Of a stretch of 51,474 nucleotides of DNA, positions 26,720 to 33,982 are shown in pieces; within the stretch, counting starts at the first letter, position 1; every line of letters starts with the position of its first letter. The DNA lies in NCBI GenBank assembly GCA_004294095.1, contig RDZR01000041.1, positions 1 through 51,474 of the forward strand, read 5' to 3'. Below the pieces are notes generated by a model. It made no database searches. It worked only from the letters and a program-made list of their open reading frames with translations, and was not told where the DNA came from. Both the position numbers and the translations under genes were made by a program. The stretch comes from Verrucomicrobiota bacterium (GTDB lineage Bacteria; Verrucomicrobiota; Verrucomicrobiia; Verrucomicrobiales; Akkermansiaceae).

Positions 26720-26811
26720 CTTGAGGATCGAGTCATGCATGATCCAAGCATGAAGCCGATCTATCGAGAGATTTCGCTCTTTCACTTCATCTATTTTTCG
26801 GTCCCACTTCC

Positions 26812-27495
26812 ATGCGTAAAACTCAATCGAAGGCTTCAGATACTCGTCAAAAAATTCTCATCGTTTCAGAAGAATTAATTGTGGAGCAGGGCTTAGAGCC
26901 TATGTCGATCCGTGATATTATCCAGCGTGCTGAAGTCAATCTAGCTGCCGTTCATTATCATTTTGGCAGCCGTCACGGACTGATCGACACGGCGATCAGT
27001 GAGCGATTTAGTAAAATGTTAGACACGCAAGATGTTCTTCTCGCTGCTTTTGAATCAAAAAATGCGAAGAAAAATCAATCAGTGAATTCTGCCGCCGACG
27101 CATGGTTTGCATGTTTTTCATGGTTGGACCATTTGTCGGAAAAGGAAGCGTTTCGTGTGCTCCGGCTCTTTGGGCGTTTGCTACAGACGCAAGAGGGGGA
27201 GCTGCCCGATCGTGCAGAAATGATTTCGCAACGTTGGAACCATCATCTTAAGCGTGCTTTGTTGGCATTGTTGCCAGAGGCGAGTGGGCAAACGATCGCC
27301 GAGCGCTGCTTATGGATCCGTGGCGGAATGGCGGCTGTTCTATTAGGCTATCGACCTGATTCAGCCCGGCAAACCACTGAGATCATAAGCTCGCTGCGTC
27401 GATTGTTCATCGCCTGCGTAAGTGGCATTTCCTTGGAAGATGCTCCATTTACGATGGATGCTGAAGATCCGAATCAACAGCATTTCTCTTTTTAA
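26812..27495 (+). CDS. TetR-family transcriptional regulator
   Basis: 227 aa. The N-terminal HTH (~12-58) reads TRQKILIVSEELIVEQGLEPMSIRDIIQRAEVNLAAVHYHFGSRHGLIDTAI, with the recognition helix and the YxYFGSR-type end. The C-terminal ligand domain is helical and unassigned in detail, with FRVLRLFGRLLQTQEGE as in CecR-like regulators. No efflux or enzyme gene lies next to it; the following gene is a secreted FG-GAP protein 335 bp away. Target unknown. Confidence 0.9.
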   Translation: MRKTQSKASDTRQKILIVSEELIVEQGLEPMSIRDIIQRAEVNLAAVHYHFGSRHGLIDTAISERFSKMLDTQDVLLAAFESKNAKKNQSVNSAADAWFACFSWLDHLSEKEAFRVLRLFGRLLQTQEGELPDRAEMISQRWNHHLKRALLALLPEASGQTIAERCLWIRGGMAAVLLGYRPDSARQTTEIISSLRRLFIACVSGISLEDAPFTMDAEDPNQQHFSF

Positions 27496-27619
27496 AATGA
27501 GCTTGGGTCTTGTCTGAAAACGCCTCAAACATCGCTCCATAGTCGGAGAAATCCTCGCGGTTTATTTCATGGTGAAGCTCTTGCATAAGGTTCAATTTAC
27601 TATTAAAAATCGTAGTCAT
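27449..27619 (-). CDS. possible small protein overlapping the TetR 3' end
   Basis: A 56-residue minus-strand frame from ATG 27619 starts MTTIFNSKLNLMQELHHEIN. It has balanced composition and helical character but no recognised family. It overlaps the TetR gene by 47 bp on the opposite strand. The frame is open to ATG 27661. Listed because it is the only plausible gene in the 335-bp gap; may be chance. Confidence 0.22.
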   Translation of the reverse strand: MTTIFNSKLNLMQELHHEINREDFSDYGAMFEAFSDKTQAHFKKRNAVDSDLQHPS

Positions 27620-27830
27620 CTTTTCAGATTCATGGGGCGCAGGCCATGAAGCCAAACGCATGAAAATCTCAGATGCCTACAAAGCTTCCCACGGACTCTT
27701 CGTGCTGATTCCGACTGTTCGCTAGGTGAAAATTCATGCAAGGCAACTGGACTTTAGCTTGATCTTTTTCCGCTGCCTTGATACAAACATGACTCTCTAG
27801 CAGATTTATCCATTTCGGCACCTCAATCTC
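27496..27830. other. 335-bp gap between the TetR and FG-GAP genes
   Basis: Apart from the doubtful minus-strand small frame, this holds a 21-residue plus-strand frame (ATG 27660 to TAG 27725) of no clear meaning and the AT-rich leader of the FG-GAP gene. A TTGATA-like -35 lies at 27778-27783, with no convincing -10. No repeat or RNA gene was seen. Confidence 0.5.
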
Positions 27831-30614
27831 ATGCGCGCTATTTTAATGCTTATCTCATTGGTCCCTTGGATCGCTTCCGCTCAAACGCAGCCGCGCTTGA
27901 AGCAAGTTTCTCAGGGTGTCATGTTGCCAAAGGATGAAAAGCCAATGGTCCTAGATATTGATGGTGATGGCCAAAAAGACATCGTCTATACCACTTCCGC
28001 AGATCAGAATCCGGGACGTGGTGCGATCATTCGAAATCTAGGTAATCGTTCGTTCGCGACTCCGGTTTTTACGATGTATGCAGAGAGCGAATGGCTTGAT
28101 AATCATAGTTCTGACTCACAAGCCGCATTAGTGAAATTAAATGGTCCAAATGACTATCATTTATCCTTCACGAATACTACTTCTCAAAATCACGGTTGGC
28201 AGTCAAGCTCGGTGGTTGTGGGATTTGATAAACTAGGCACTTTTGGTCAGCGGTTATCACTATTTTCGGAGAATGACTCGTTCACTTATCCGGTTGAGCT
28301 AGATGGCGACCATCGCACCGAATTTTTTGCACGAATAGGGAGACCAGATGGGCGAGGGGCATTTAGTATATGGGACCGTCAGCCCGATGCGAGCTATCTT
28401 TCGCAGTCCTTTCTGGTGGATCGAAATTTTAATTCGGATCGAATGCTAGTGCTCGATTTGGATGGTGATGCCGATCTGGACCTATTGTTTTTAGAAAGAT
28501 TGGACGTCATTGAGCGCACGGGCCTCCGAACTTTTTCTTCTGTCGTCCGCAGCTTACACTCCATGGCTGCTGAACCTCAATTTAAAGATTTGAACGGAGA
28601 TGGTTTGCCTGATGCCTATTGGTTTAAAGATGAAGTGATCAAGTGGCGTTTGAATTTAGGAAATTTTCTATTTGGAACCGAGCAATCAAGAAAATTTGAT
28701 TTCCCGGGAGGTGGTTTTGTAGACTTGGTAAGCATTGAGCCGCGACCAACTGCACCAGCGGTCATTTATTTGGCTGAGGAGAGTAATATGCAATTTGAGT
28801 TGCATGGGTTGCGCTTCGGAACTTGGGACATGATTTCTGGATCTATCATTCATCTCGAAGAAATAAGACAAAAAAATGGGGTATATCTTGATCGAGATTA
28901 TATCGCATTGCAGGATTTTGATCAAGATGGCCGGTTGGATTTATTACTAAAATTTAATACCTCATATCCTATCATCAGAGGCCCTGATTATCCCCGTCTT
29001 GCGATGGCATGGGGCACTGCTGGCGGATCGAGTTCTGCTAAGTGGATTCATCCGGAACCTATTAGCTATGTAACAACCTTAGTCAAAGACTTCGATAGAG
29101 ATGGCGATATCGATTTGATCCACGGGCCGGACGCAAGCGGCGATTATTGGTTTTCTCCAAATTCAGGGAATGGGGCATTTCCAAATCCTGTCCGCCTCGG
29201 TGAAATTACGCCCCCATCGATTGCTAACACGGAAATTAGCATTTCAGGAATTCACACGGCGGATCTCAATGGGGATTCCATTCTTGATTTAGTCGTTGAT
29301 TACACACTCCAACGATTTGTTCACTATAGCCAGGCGTTGGGAGTCGCTCTCGGCCTTGGTAATGGAAGATTTTCGTCGGCCATTCTGCCGTCCGGATCAT
29401 TCGATTTCATGGCCTCAGAGGTTTATGGGGTTACCCAGCTTATCGACTGGGATCAGGATGGAGATCTCGATGCAATGGGGAGCGGTGCTTGGCGCGAAAA
29501 CCTTGGAGGTGAGTTTTCTCATGAAATTCGTTTAATAGCAGAAATTAACAATACGACTGATTCCCTCGGCAACCCAATCTATCTGTCAGTGAATGTCGTG
29601 GGTGATATTGATGGCGATGGCTTTCCTGACATCCTCGCGCTGAACTATCGCACTATTCCTCCTCCGCCCGGCAGTGCTGCTGGCACGCCAGCAGCTTATG
29701 TTACAGGTATTCTTTTCAATGATGGACTTGGAGGAATTGACAGCATCGCAGAACTCAATACGGCCGGTGTATTATCCGACTCTATAGGCAATCTTCTCCT
29801 CGGCCGTGTTGCCATCGCGGACATGAATTTGGATGGCCGCAATGATCTCATCATCGAGGAATTGAACATGTCAGATGAGCTTGGAAATCTGATCCCGCGT
29901 ATCAGATGGCTGCGCAATCCGGGAGGTGGATCGAGAAACCCGGCAGCATGGGTGAGTCTATCTCTCGGATCTCGGATCATGCCTTCCGATTTGCTCTTGG
30001 ACTTTAATGGCGATCAGCAGCTTGAATGGGTTGATCGCAGCGGATATTTGCGCCCAACCACTCGTGGACCTGCGGTTTCTCCCATTTACAAGTTTAGAGG
30101 TGGAGTGCATTTCCCCCGCCATTTCCGTTCATATCCTGCAGATTTTGATGGAGATGGAGATGCGGATTTCCTGATGACTGATTCTTCCGATGATGCGACT
30201 TTGCTTTTTAACCCACTCGTCGATGAGCGCAGTGCCATCACTTACCATCTGATCGCCGCCAATGTTAAGCCCAACCGCGCAGGGCCTGATCAGGATGCCG
30301 ATCTAGATGGGCGCGACAATCAGACAGAATTGATTTATGGAACCAATCCGCTTCTCAGCGATGCCGCTCCGATCAATCCACTGGCAGTTGGTTTGCAAGA
30401 ATCGCTGACCTATCGCACTCCTCAATATGCAGCTTCACTGAGCCTGAATTACCAAGTCCAGAAATCGACAAACCTCAAAGATTGGGTGGATTACATCCCT
30501 CCGCAAAATCCCGCCTCGCACACATCATCGGGCTGGAACTATTTTTCGGTGCCAGTCGAAAAGGTCGGGCCTTCTGGATATTTCAGGATCAAAGGTTGGC
30601 ACGCGCTTGATTAG
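27831..30614 (+). CDS. secreted FG-GAP/VCBS-repeat beta-propeller protein
   Basis: 927 aa with signal peptide (ILMLISLVPWIASAQT, cleavage ~19). At least ten Ca-binding-type DxDxDGxxD loops recur every ~60-90 residues: DIDGDGQKD, DLDGDADLD, DLNGDGLPD, DFDQDGRLD, DFDRDGDID, DLNGDSILD, DWDQDGDLD, DIDGDGFPD, DMNLDGRND, DFDGDGDAD. This is the FG-GAP/VCBS pattern of integrin-alpha-like propellers used in surface binding. The last ~60 residues (YQVQKSTNLKDWVDY ... GYFRIKG) match the C-terminal beta domain of the two large proteins at 42494 and 46515. Codon use is more AT-rich than most neighbours, and the gene nearly lacks TGTTAG. Confidence 0.85.
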   Translation: MRAILMLISLVPWIASAQTQPRLKQVSQGVMLPKDEKPMVLDIDGDGQKDIVYTTSADQNPGRGAIIRNLGNRSFATPVFTMYAESEWLDNHSSDSQAALVKLNGPNDYHLSFTNTTSQNHGWQSSSVVVGFDKLGTFGQRLSLFSENDSFTYPVELDGDHRTEFFARIGRPDGRGAFSIWDRQPDASYLSQSFLVDRNFNSDRMLVLDLDGDADLDLLFLERLDVIERTGLRTFSSVVRSLHSMAAEPQFKDLNGDGLPDAYWFKDEVIKWRLNLGNFLFGTEQSRKFDFPGGGFVDLVSIEPRPTAPAVIYLAEESNMQFELHGLRFGTWDMISGSIIHLEEIRQKNGVYLDRDYIALQDFDQDGRLDLLLKFNTSYPIIRGPDYPRLAMAWGTAGGSSSAKWIHPEPISYVTTLVKDFDRDGDIDLIHGPDASGDYWFSPNSGNGAFPNPVRLGEITPPSIANTEISISGIHTADLNGDSILDLVVDYTLQRFVHYSQALGVALGLGNGRFSSAILPSGSFDFMASEVYGVTQLIDWDQDGDLDAMGSGAWRENLGGEFSHEIRLIAEINNTTDSLGNPIYLSVNVVGDIDGDGFPDILALNYRTIPPPPGSAAGTPAAYVTGILFNDGLGGIDSIAELNTAGVLSDSIGNLLLGRVAIADMNLDGRNDLIIEELNMSDELGNLIPRIRWLRNPGGGSRNPAAWVSLSLGSRIMPSDLLLDFNGDQQLEWVDRSGYLRPTTRGPAVSPIYKFRGGVHFPRHFRSYPADFDGDGDADFLMTDSSDDATLLFNPLVDERSAITYHLIAANVKPNRAGPDQDADLDGRDNQTELIYGTNPLLSDAAPINPLAVGLQESLTYRTPQYAASLSLNYQVQKSTNLKDWVDYIPPQNPASHTSSGWNYFSVPVEKVGPSGYFRIKGWHALD

Positions 30615-30691
30615 CAGAATCCTCTAATCGCGATTGCGTTTTTGGCACTGCCTTCGTGATGAAGGAGAATCGGGCTTGCGGACTTGGTTAA

Positions 30692-32584
30692 ATGCAGATT
30701 GCTTGGTGGCGGATGAACTTTCGTTGGCTCAATGCGTTATTATGGGGAAATTCGGTGGCGTTGGCCTGGATGTGGGGGCTGGGATTATTTTTCAGCGTTC
30801 AGATGACGTTCATGTTTGGTCTGCAAGGCTTGCTGCTCTTTGCCGCGCCCAATGCACTTGGCTTGATGCTCTTCGGCGCGATAACTCACCGCGTGGCGAA
30901 GCGGCACGGCGGTGGACCGGAATCGTTGGCGAGGTTTTTTGATCAATTTTCCAAGCCGTTTCGTTTGATTTTTTATCTCTACCAGATCGTCGCCTTGGCG
31001 CTGACGGTTTTTGCGCTGACGAAATACATGGTGGTGCCATTGTTAGAAGTTTCGTCGGGCCCGCTGTTTTGGATTTATGCGGTGTTGGTGGTGTTTGTGA
31101 TTTTGGCGGCGGGATGTTTATTTGGGGAGGAATTTGGGATTGGAAAAATCAAGATGAGCCATGCTCTTTTGGGGGCGACGTTGGCGGCAAGTGTGGCCTT
31201 GATTCTGGCAGGATTGCGTCCGCTTTGGCCGGCATCATTGACGTGGGCATCGCCGGTTGCGGGCAGTTGGCAAGGGCCGAGCTTGTTAGGTTTTACGGTG
31301 CCGTTGGTGGTGGGGCTGTTAGTCGGGCCATGGCTTGATTTGCAGCATTGGCAGCGTGCGATTCAGATCCATCGCGAGAAGACATCGATCCGGTTCAGCT
31401 ATCTGTTAGGCGGGTTGATTTTTTTCCTGATGCTCATGTTTCACGGATGCTTGGCCTACTGGGTGATGGTCAAAACCGGCGTGTTGCCGGAAATGCGTCC
31501 ATCGGCGGATGGCTTTCAATACGCTCACGAACTGATCACGCGCTATCTATCATCTCCTAACATGGATCAGGCATCGTGGGTGCCGTGGGCCTATTTTACG
31601 TTCTTGGTAATTTGTGTGCTCACCACACTCGATAGTGGCTACGTCGCGTTAAAATGGTTTTTGGAAAAAAATCTGGAGAAGAGTGAAAACATGATTTTGG
31701 CCTTGGTGCCGAAGCAGGTGTTAGGCTCGCCCGTGCCAACGTTTTTCATCGTCGGCTTGGTCGCATTTTTAGCAGTGGTGCTGCAGCTTCACTTGGAGTA
31801 TTTCATGGTTTTTTACGCGTCGTTTTTTGTCGGTTATGCGGGCTTGGCGATTGCGCGGTGCTACGTTCCGAATGCGCAGCAATCCCTGCCGCAGATTCGT
31901 ATGCTTTCGATGGCGAGTTTATCGTTGGTGGTCTTTGCCATTGGATATTTAAATTCCCTCACGCCCTTGCTGATTTTAGGATCCATCTTGCCGCTGGCGT
32001 ATGTGGTCTGGTTGGTTTTTAATGCGGACTTGCTGCGGGTGGTCACGGAGCGCGCTGGCGAAGTCATCGTCGCCGCGCAGGAAATTCCAGCGATTAAGGC
32101 GATTACAAAAACGGTATCCGTCGCAACTGGCTCAGAAGTCGTCGCGCCACAAGATGCCCACGCGTTGGGCGGGCATTTTGAGGATAAATGGTTCGTTTAT
32201 TCTTCGATTGCGAGCTACGCGGATACCAACTCGGTGGGCAACGTTTACTTCGGAATGTATGCGTTGTATGTCGGCAAGGCACGTGAATTGTTTTTCAATA
32301 AAGCCATGCCGGACTTTGATTTGAAGACCACCAAGTTTTATATTTTGACGCGTTCTTTTGAGCATAAATTCGTGCGAGAGGCGCGCGAGTTTGATACGAT
32401 CACGGTGAAAATTCGAGTCGGTGATTTTAACCGCAAATTTTGCACCTTGGAGCACCAGATTTTTGGCACAGAGAATGAACTGTTAGGCAAAGGCAAGCAA
32501 TCCTTGCTGTTTGTTTCATCGAAGGATTACGCTCTGTTAGATATTCCATCCGAGGTTTATGCCGCGTTCATGAAATATGTTTAA
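30692..32584 (+). CDS. fusion of a solute-symporter-like membrane protein and a hotdog thioesterase domain
   Basis: 630 aa in one uninterrupted frame. Residues ~10-445 contain about 12 membrane segments and SSS/APC-superfamily-like features (LDLQHWQRAIQIH in a cytoplasmic loop; TTLDSGYVALKWFL). After a ~50-residue linker, residues ~495-630 are a 4HBT-type hotdog: YADTNSVGNVYFGMYALYVGKARELFF is the thioesterase substrate-entry motif, followed by strands (EFDTITVKIRVGDFNRKFCTLEHQIF). Hotdog enzymes of this type hydrolyse acyl-CoA or acyl-ACP. A membrane transporter carrying its own thioesterase would couple uptake or sensing to acyl release (inference). ATG 30713 is an alternative start. Confidence 0.78.
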   Translation: MQIAWWRMNFRWLNALLWGNSVALAWMWGLGLFFSVQMTFMFGLQGLLLFAAPNALGLMLFGAITHRVAKRHGGGPESLARFFDQFSKPFRLIFYLYQIVALALTVFALTKYMVVPLLEVSSGPLFWIYAVLVVFVILAAGCLFGEEFGIGKIKMSHALLGATLAASVALILAGLRPLWPASLTWASPVAGSWQGPSLLGFTVPLVVGLLVGPWLDLQHWQRAIQIHREKTSIRFSYLLGGLIFFLMLMFHGCLAYWVMVKTGVLPEMRPSADGFQYAHELITRYLSSPNMDQASWVPWAYFTFLVICVLTTLDSGYVALKWFLEKNLEKSENMILALVPKQVLGSPVPTFFIVGLVAFLAVVLQLHLEYFMVFYASFFVGYAGLAIARCYVPNAQQSLPQIRMLSMASLSLVVFAIGYLNSLTPLLILGSILPLAYVVWLVFNADLLRVVTERAGEVIVAAQEIPAIKAITKTVSVATGSEVVAPQDAHALGGHFEDKWFVYSSIASYADTNSVGNVYFGMYALYVGKARELFFNKAMPDFDLKTTKFYILTRSFEHKFVREAREFDTITVKIRVGDFNRKFCTLEHQIFGTENELLGKGKQSLLFVSSKDYALLDIPSEVYAAFMKYV

Positions 32585-33808
32585 TTATGTGCTGGCAATC
32601 CACGGCGTTCCTCGTAGTTCGAGCATTTTTTGGATCGTTTCTTCGATTAAATTGTTAGGGCATGAAGCACCTGCGGTGATGCCGATAGTCACTTCCCGCT
32701 GAGGATCAAACAGCTCGCTGTAATTACTGGTCCGCTCTTGTTGTTGGTGGAGATCGTAGTGCACAATTTCCTCCAAAGAACGAATGCATGAAGCATCTCG
32801 GATGAAAAAAGTCGGCAAGTGAGGCTCGGCAATTTCCACGAGGTGGGCAGTGTTCGAGCTATTGTAACCGCCGACGATGAGGAGCAGATCCATCGGCTGT
32901 TTTAGCATGGTAAAAAGTGCGTCTTGGCGTTCTTGGGTGGCGCCGCAGATGGTATCAAAAATATGGAACTCAGCATGCTCGCCATCGCGCTCGAGCAGTG
33001 CGCTGCGCAGGCGGCGTTGGATTTCCTCAGTTTCGCTTTTGAGCATCGTCGTTTGATTGGCAATGCCTAAACGCTGCAAGTGGATGCTGGGATCAAAGCC
33101 CGCAGAATGTGAGCCGCGGAAGCGTTCGAGAAAGGCAGCAGAATCGCCGCCTTTCAGCATAAATTCACAGAGGAAATCGACATCGGCGAGCGTGAGCACA
33201 ATCAGATAGTGGCCGCTGCCATCATCGCCCAAGGCGCGCGATGCGGTGGCGCGGGTTTCTTCATGATCTGCTTTGCCGTGGATGATGGAAGTCACGCCGT
33301 CTTTGGCGTAGCCACGCACACGGCGCCAGACTTTCATGACATCGCCGCAGGTGGTATCGACGATGGCGCAGCCTTGTTGCTCCAGTTTTTCCATGAAATC
33401 AACTGGTGCCCCGAAGGCAGGCACGATGACCACATCATCGGTGCTGAGTTGATCGTAATCTTTGCTGATTTCGCGCCAAGGCAGGGAAATGATGCCTTTA
33501 TCGCTCAGTTTTCCATTCACCTCAGGATTATGAATAATTTCCCCGATCAAAAAAATCCGCTGACTTGGAAAAACTTTGCGCGACGCGTAGGCAAGATCGA
33601 TTGCTCGCTCGACGCCGTAGCAAAAACCAAATTGCTCCGCGAGCAGCAGCGTGGTTTTCTCGATCGTCATTCTACCACCTTGATCGCGGAGTTTTTCGAC
33701 GATTGCCGAATGGTAGTGGATGGCAATTTCCGCAGTCACGCGCTCCATCACGTCCGGATGGCGAAGGTTCACGCGGGCTTTTTTGGGTGGCTTCGCTGCG
33801 TTGCTCAT
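32585..33808 (-). CDS. ispH: 4-hydroxy-3-methylbut-2-enyl diphosphate reductase
   Basis: Fe-S enzyme of the last step of the MEP isoprenoid pathway, giving IPP and DMAPP. Three conserved cluster cysteines are visible: FGFCYGVERAI, DTTCGDVMK and ASCPNNLIE. GYNSSNTAHLVEIAE and the catalytic-Glu region ICGATQERQDA also match. At ~407 aa from ATG 33808 it is the long cyanobacteria/plant-like form, with an N-terminal extension. It converges on the transporter-hotdog gene with no gap. Confidence 0.95.
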   Translation of the reverse strand: MSNAAKPPKKARVNLRHPDVMERVTAEIAIHYHSAIVEKLRDQGGRMTIEKTTLLLAEQFGFCYGVERAIDLAYASRKVFPSQRIFLIGEIIHNPEVNGKLSDKGIISLPWREISKDYDQLSTDDVVIVPAFGAPVDFMEKLEQQGCAIVDTTCGDVMKVWRRVRGYAKDGVTSIIHGKADHEETRATASRALGDDGSGHYLIVLTLADVDFLCEFMLKGGDSAAFLERFRGSHSAGFDPSIHLQRLGIANQTTMLKSETEEIQRRLRSALLERDGEHAEFHIFDTICGATQERQDALFTMLKQPMDLLLIVGGYNSSNTAHLVEIAEPHLPTFFIRDASCIRSLEEIVHYDLHQQQERTSNYSELFDPQREVTIGITAGASCPNNLIEETIQKMLELRGTPWIAST

Positions 33809-33923
33809 GGTGTGGATATAACGTTGCAATGGTCATAAACCAATGCATTTTTAGTGGCGTTTGATTCAGTAAAATGGGGCTTAAATCTTTAAACCATCCA
33901 TTTCTGTCTGACATTTGTTAAGA

Positions 33924-33938
33924 CCATACCAAGTATGG
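33924..33938. promoter_or_regulatory. 15-bp palindrome upstream of the glucan-enzyme operon
   Basis: CCATAC CAA GTATGG, perfect 6-bp arms with a 3-bp centre, about 45 bp before the preferred GH13 start at 33983. It overlaps an alternative ATG at 33935. Position suits a repressor operator near the promoter; a CTGACA -35-like box lies at 33908-33913. No regulator gene of the MalR/LacI type is adjacent. Confidence 0.4.
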
Positions 33939-33982
33939 CGCAAAACCCCATGCTGATTTCCCAATCGGCAAAAAATCCATTC

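Noticed and set aside
27660-27725. 21-residue plus-strand frame in the TetR/FG-GAP gap
   Set aside because: Too short, no ribosome site, conflicts with an equally weak minus-strand frame.
33209-33838. 209-codon plus-strand frame across ispH
   Set aside because: Antisense to ispH, whose motifs are clear; no homology of its own.
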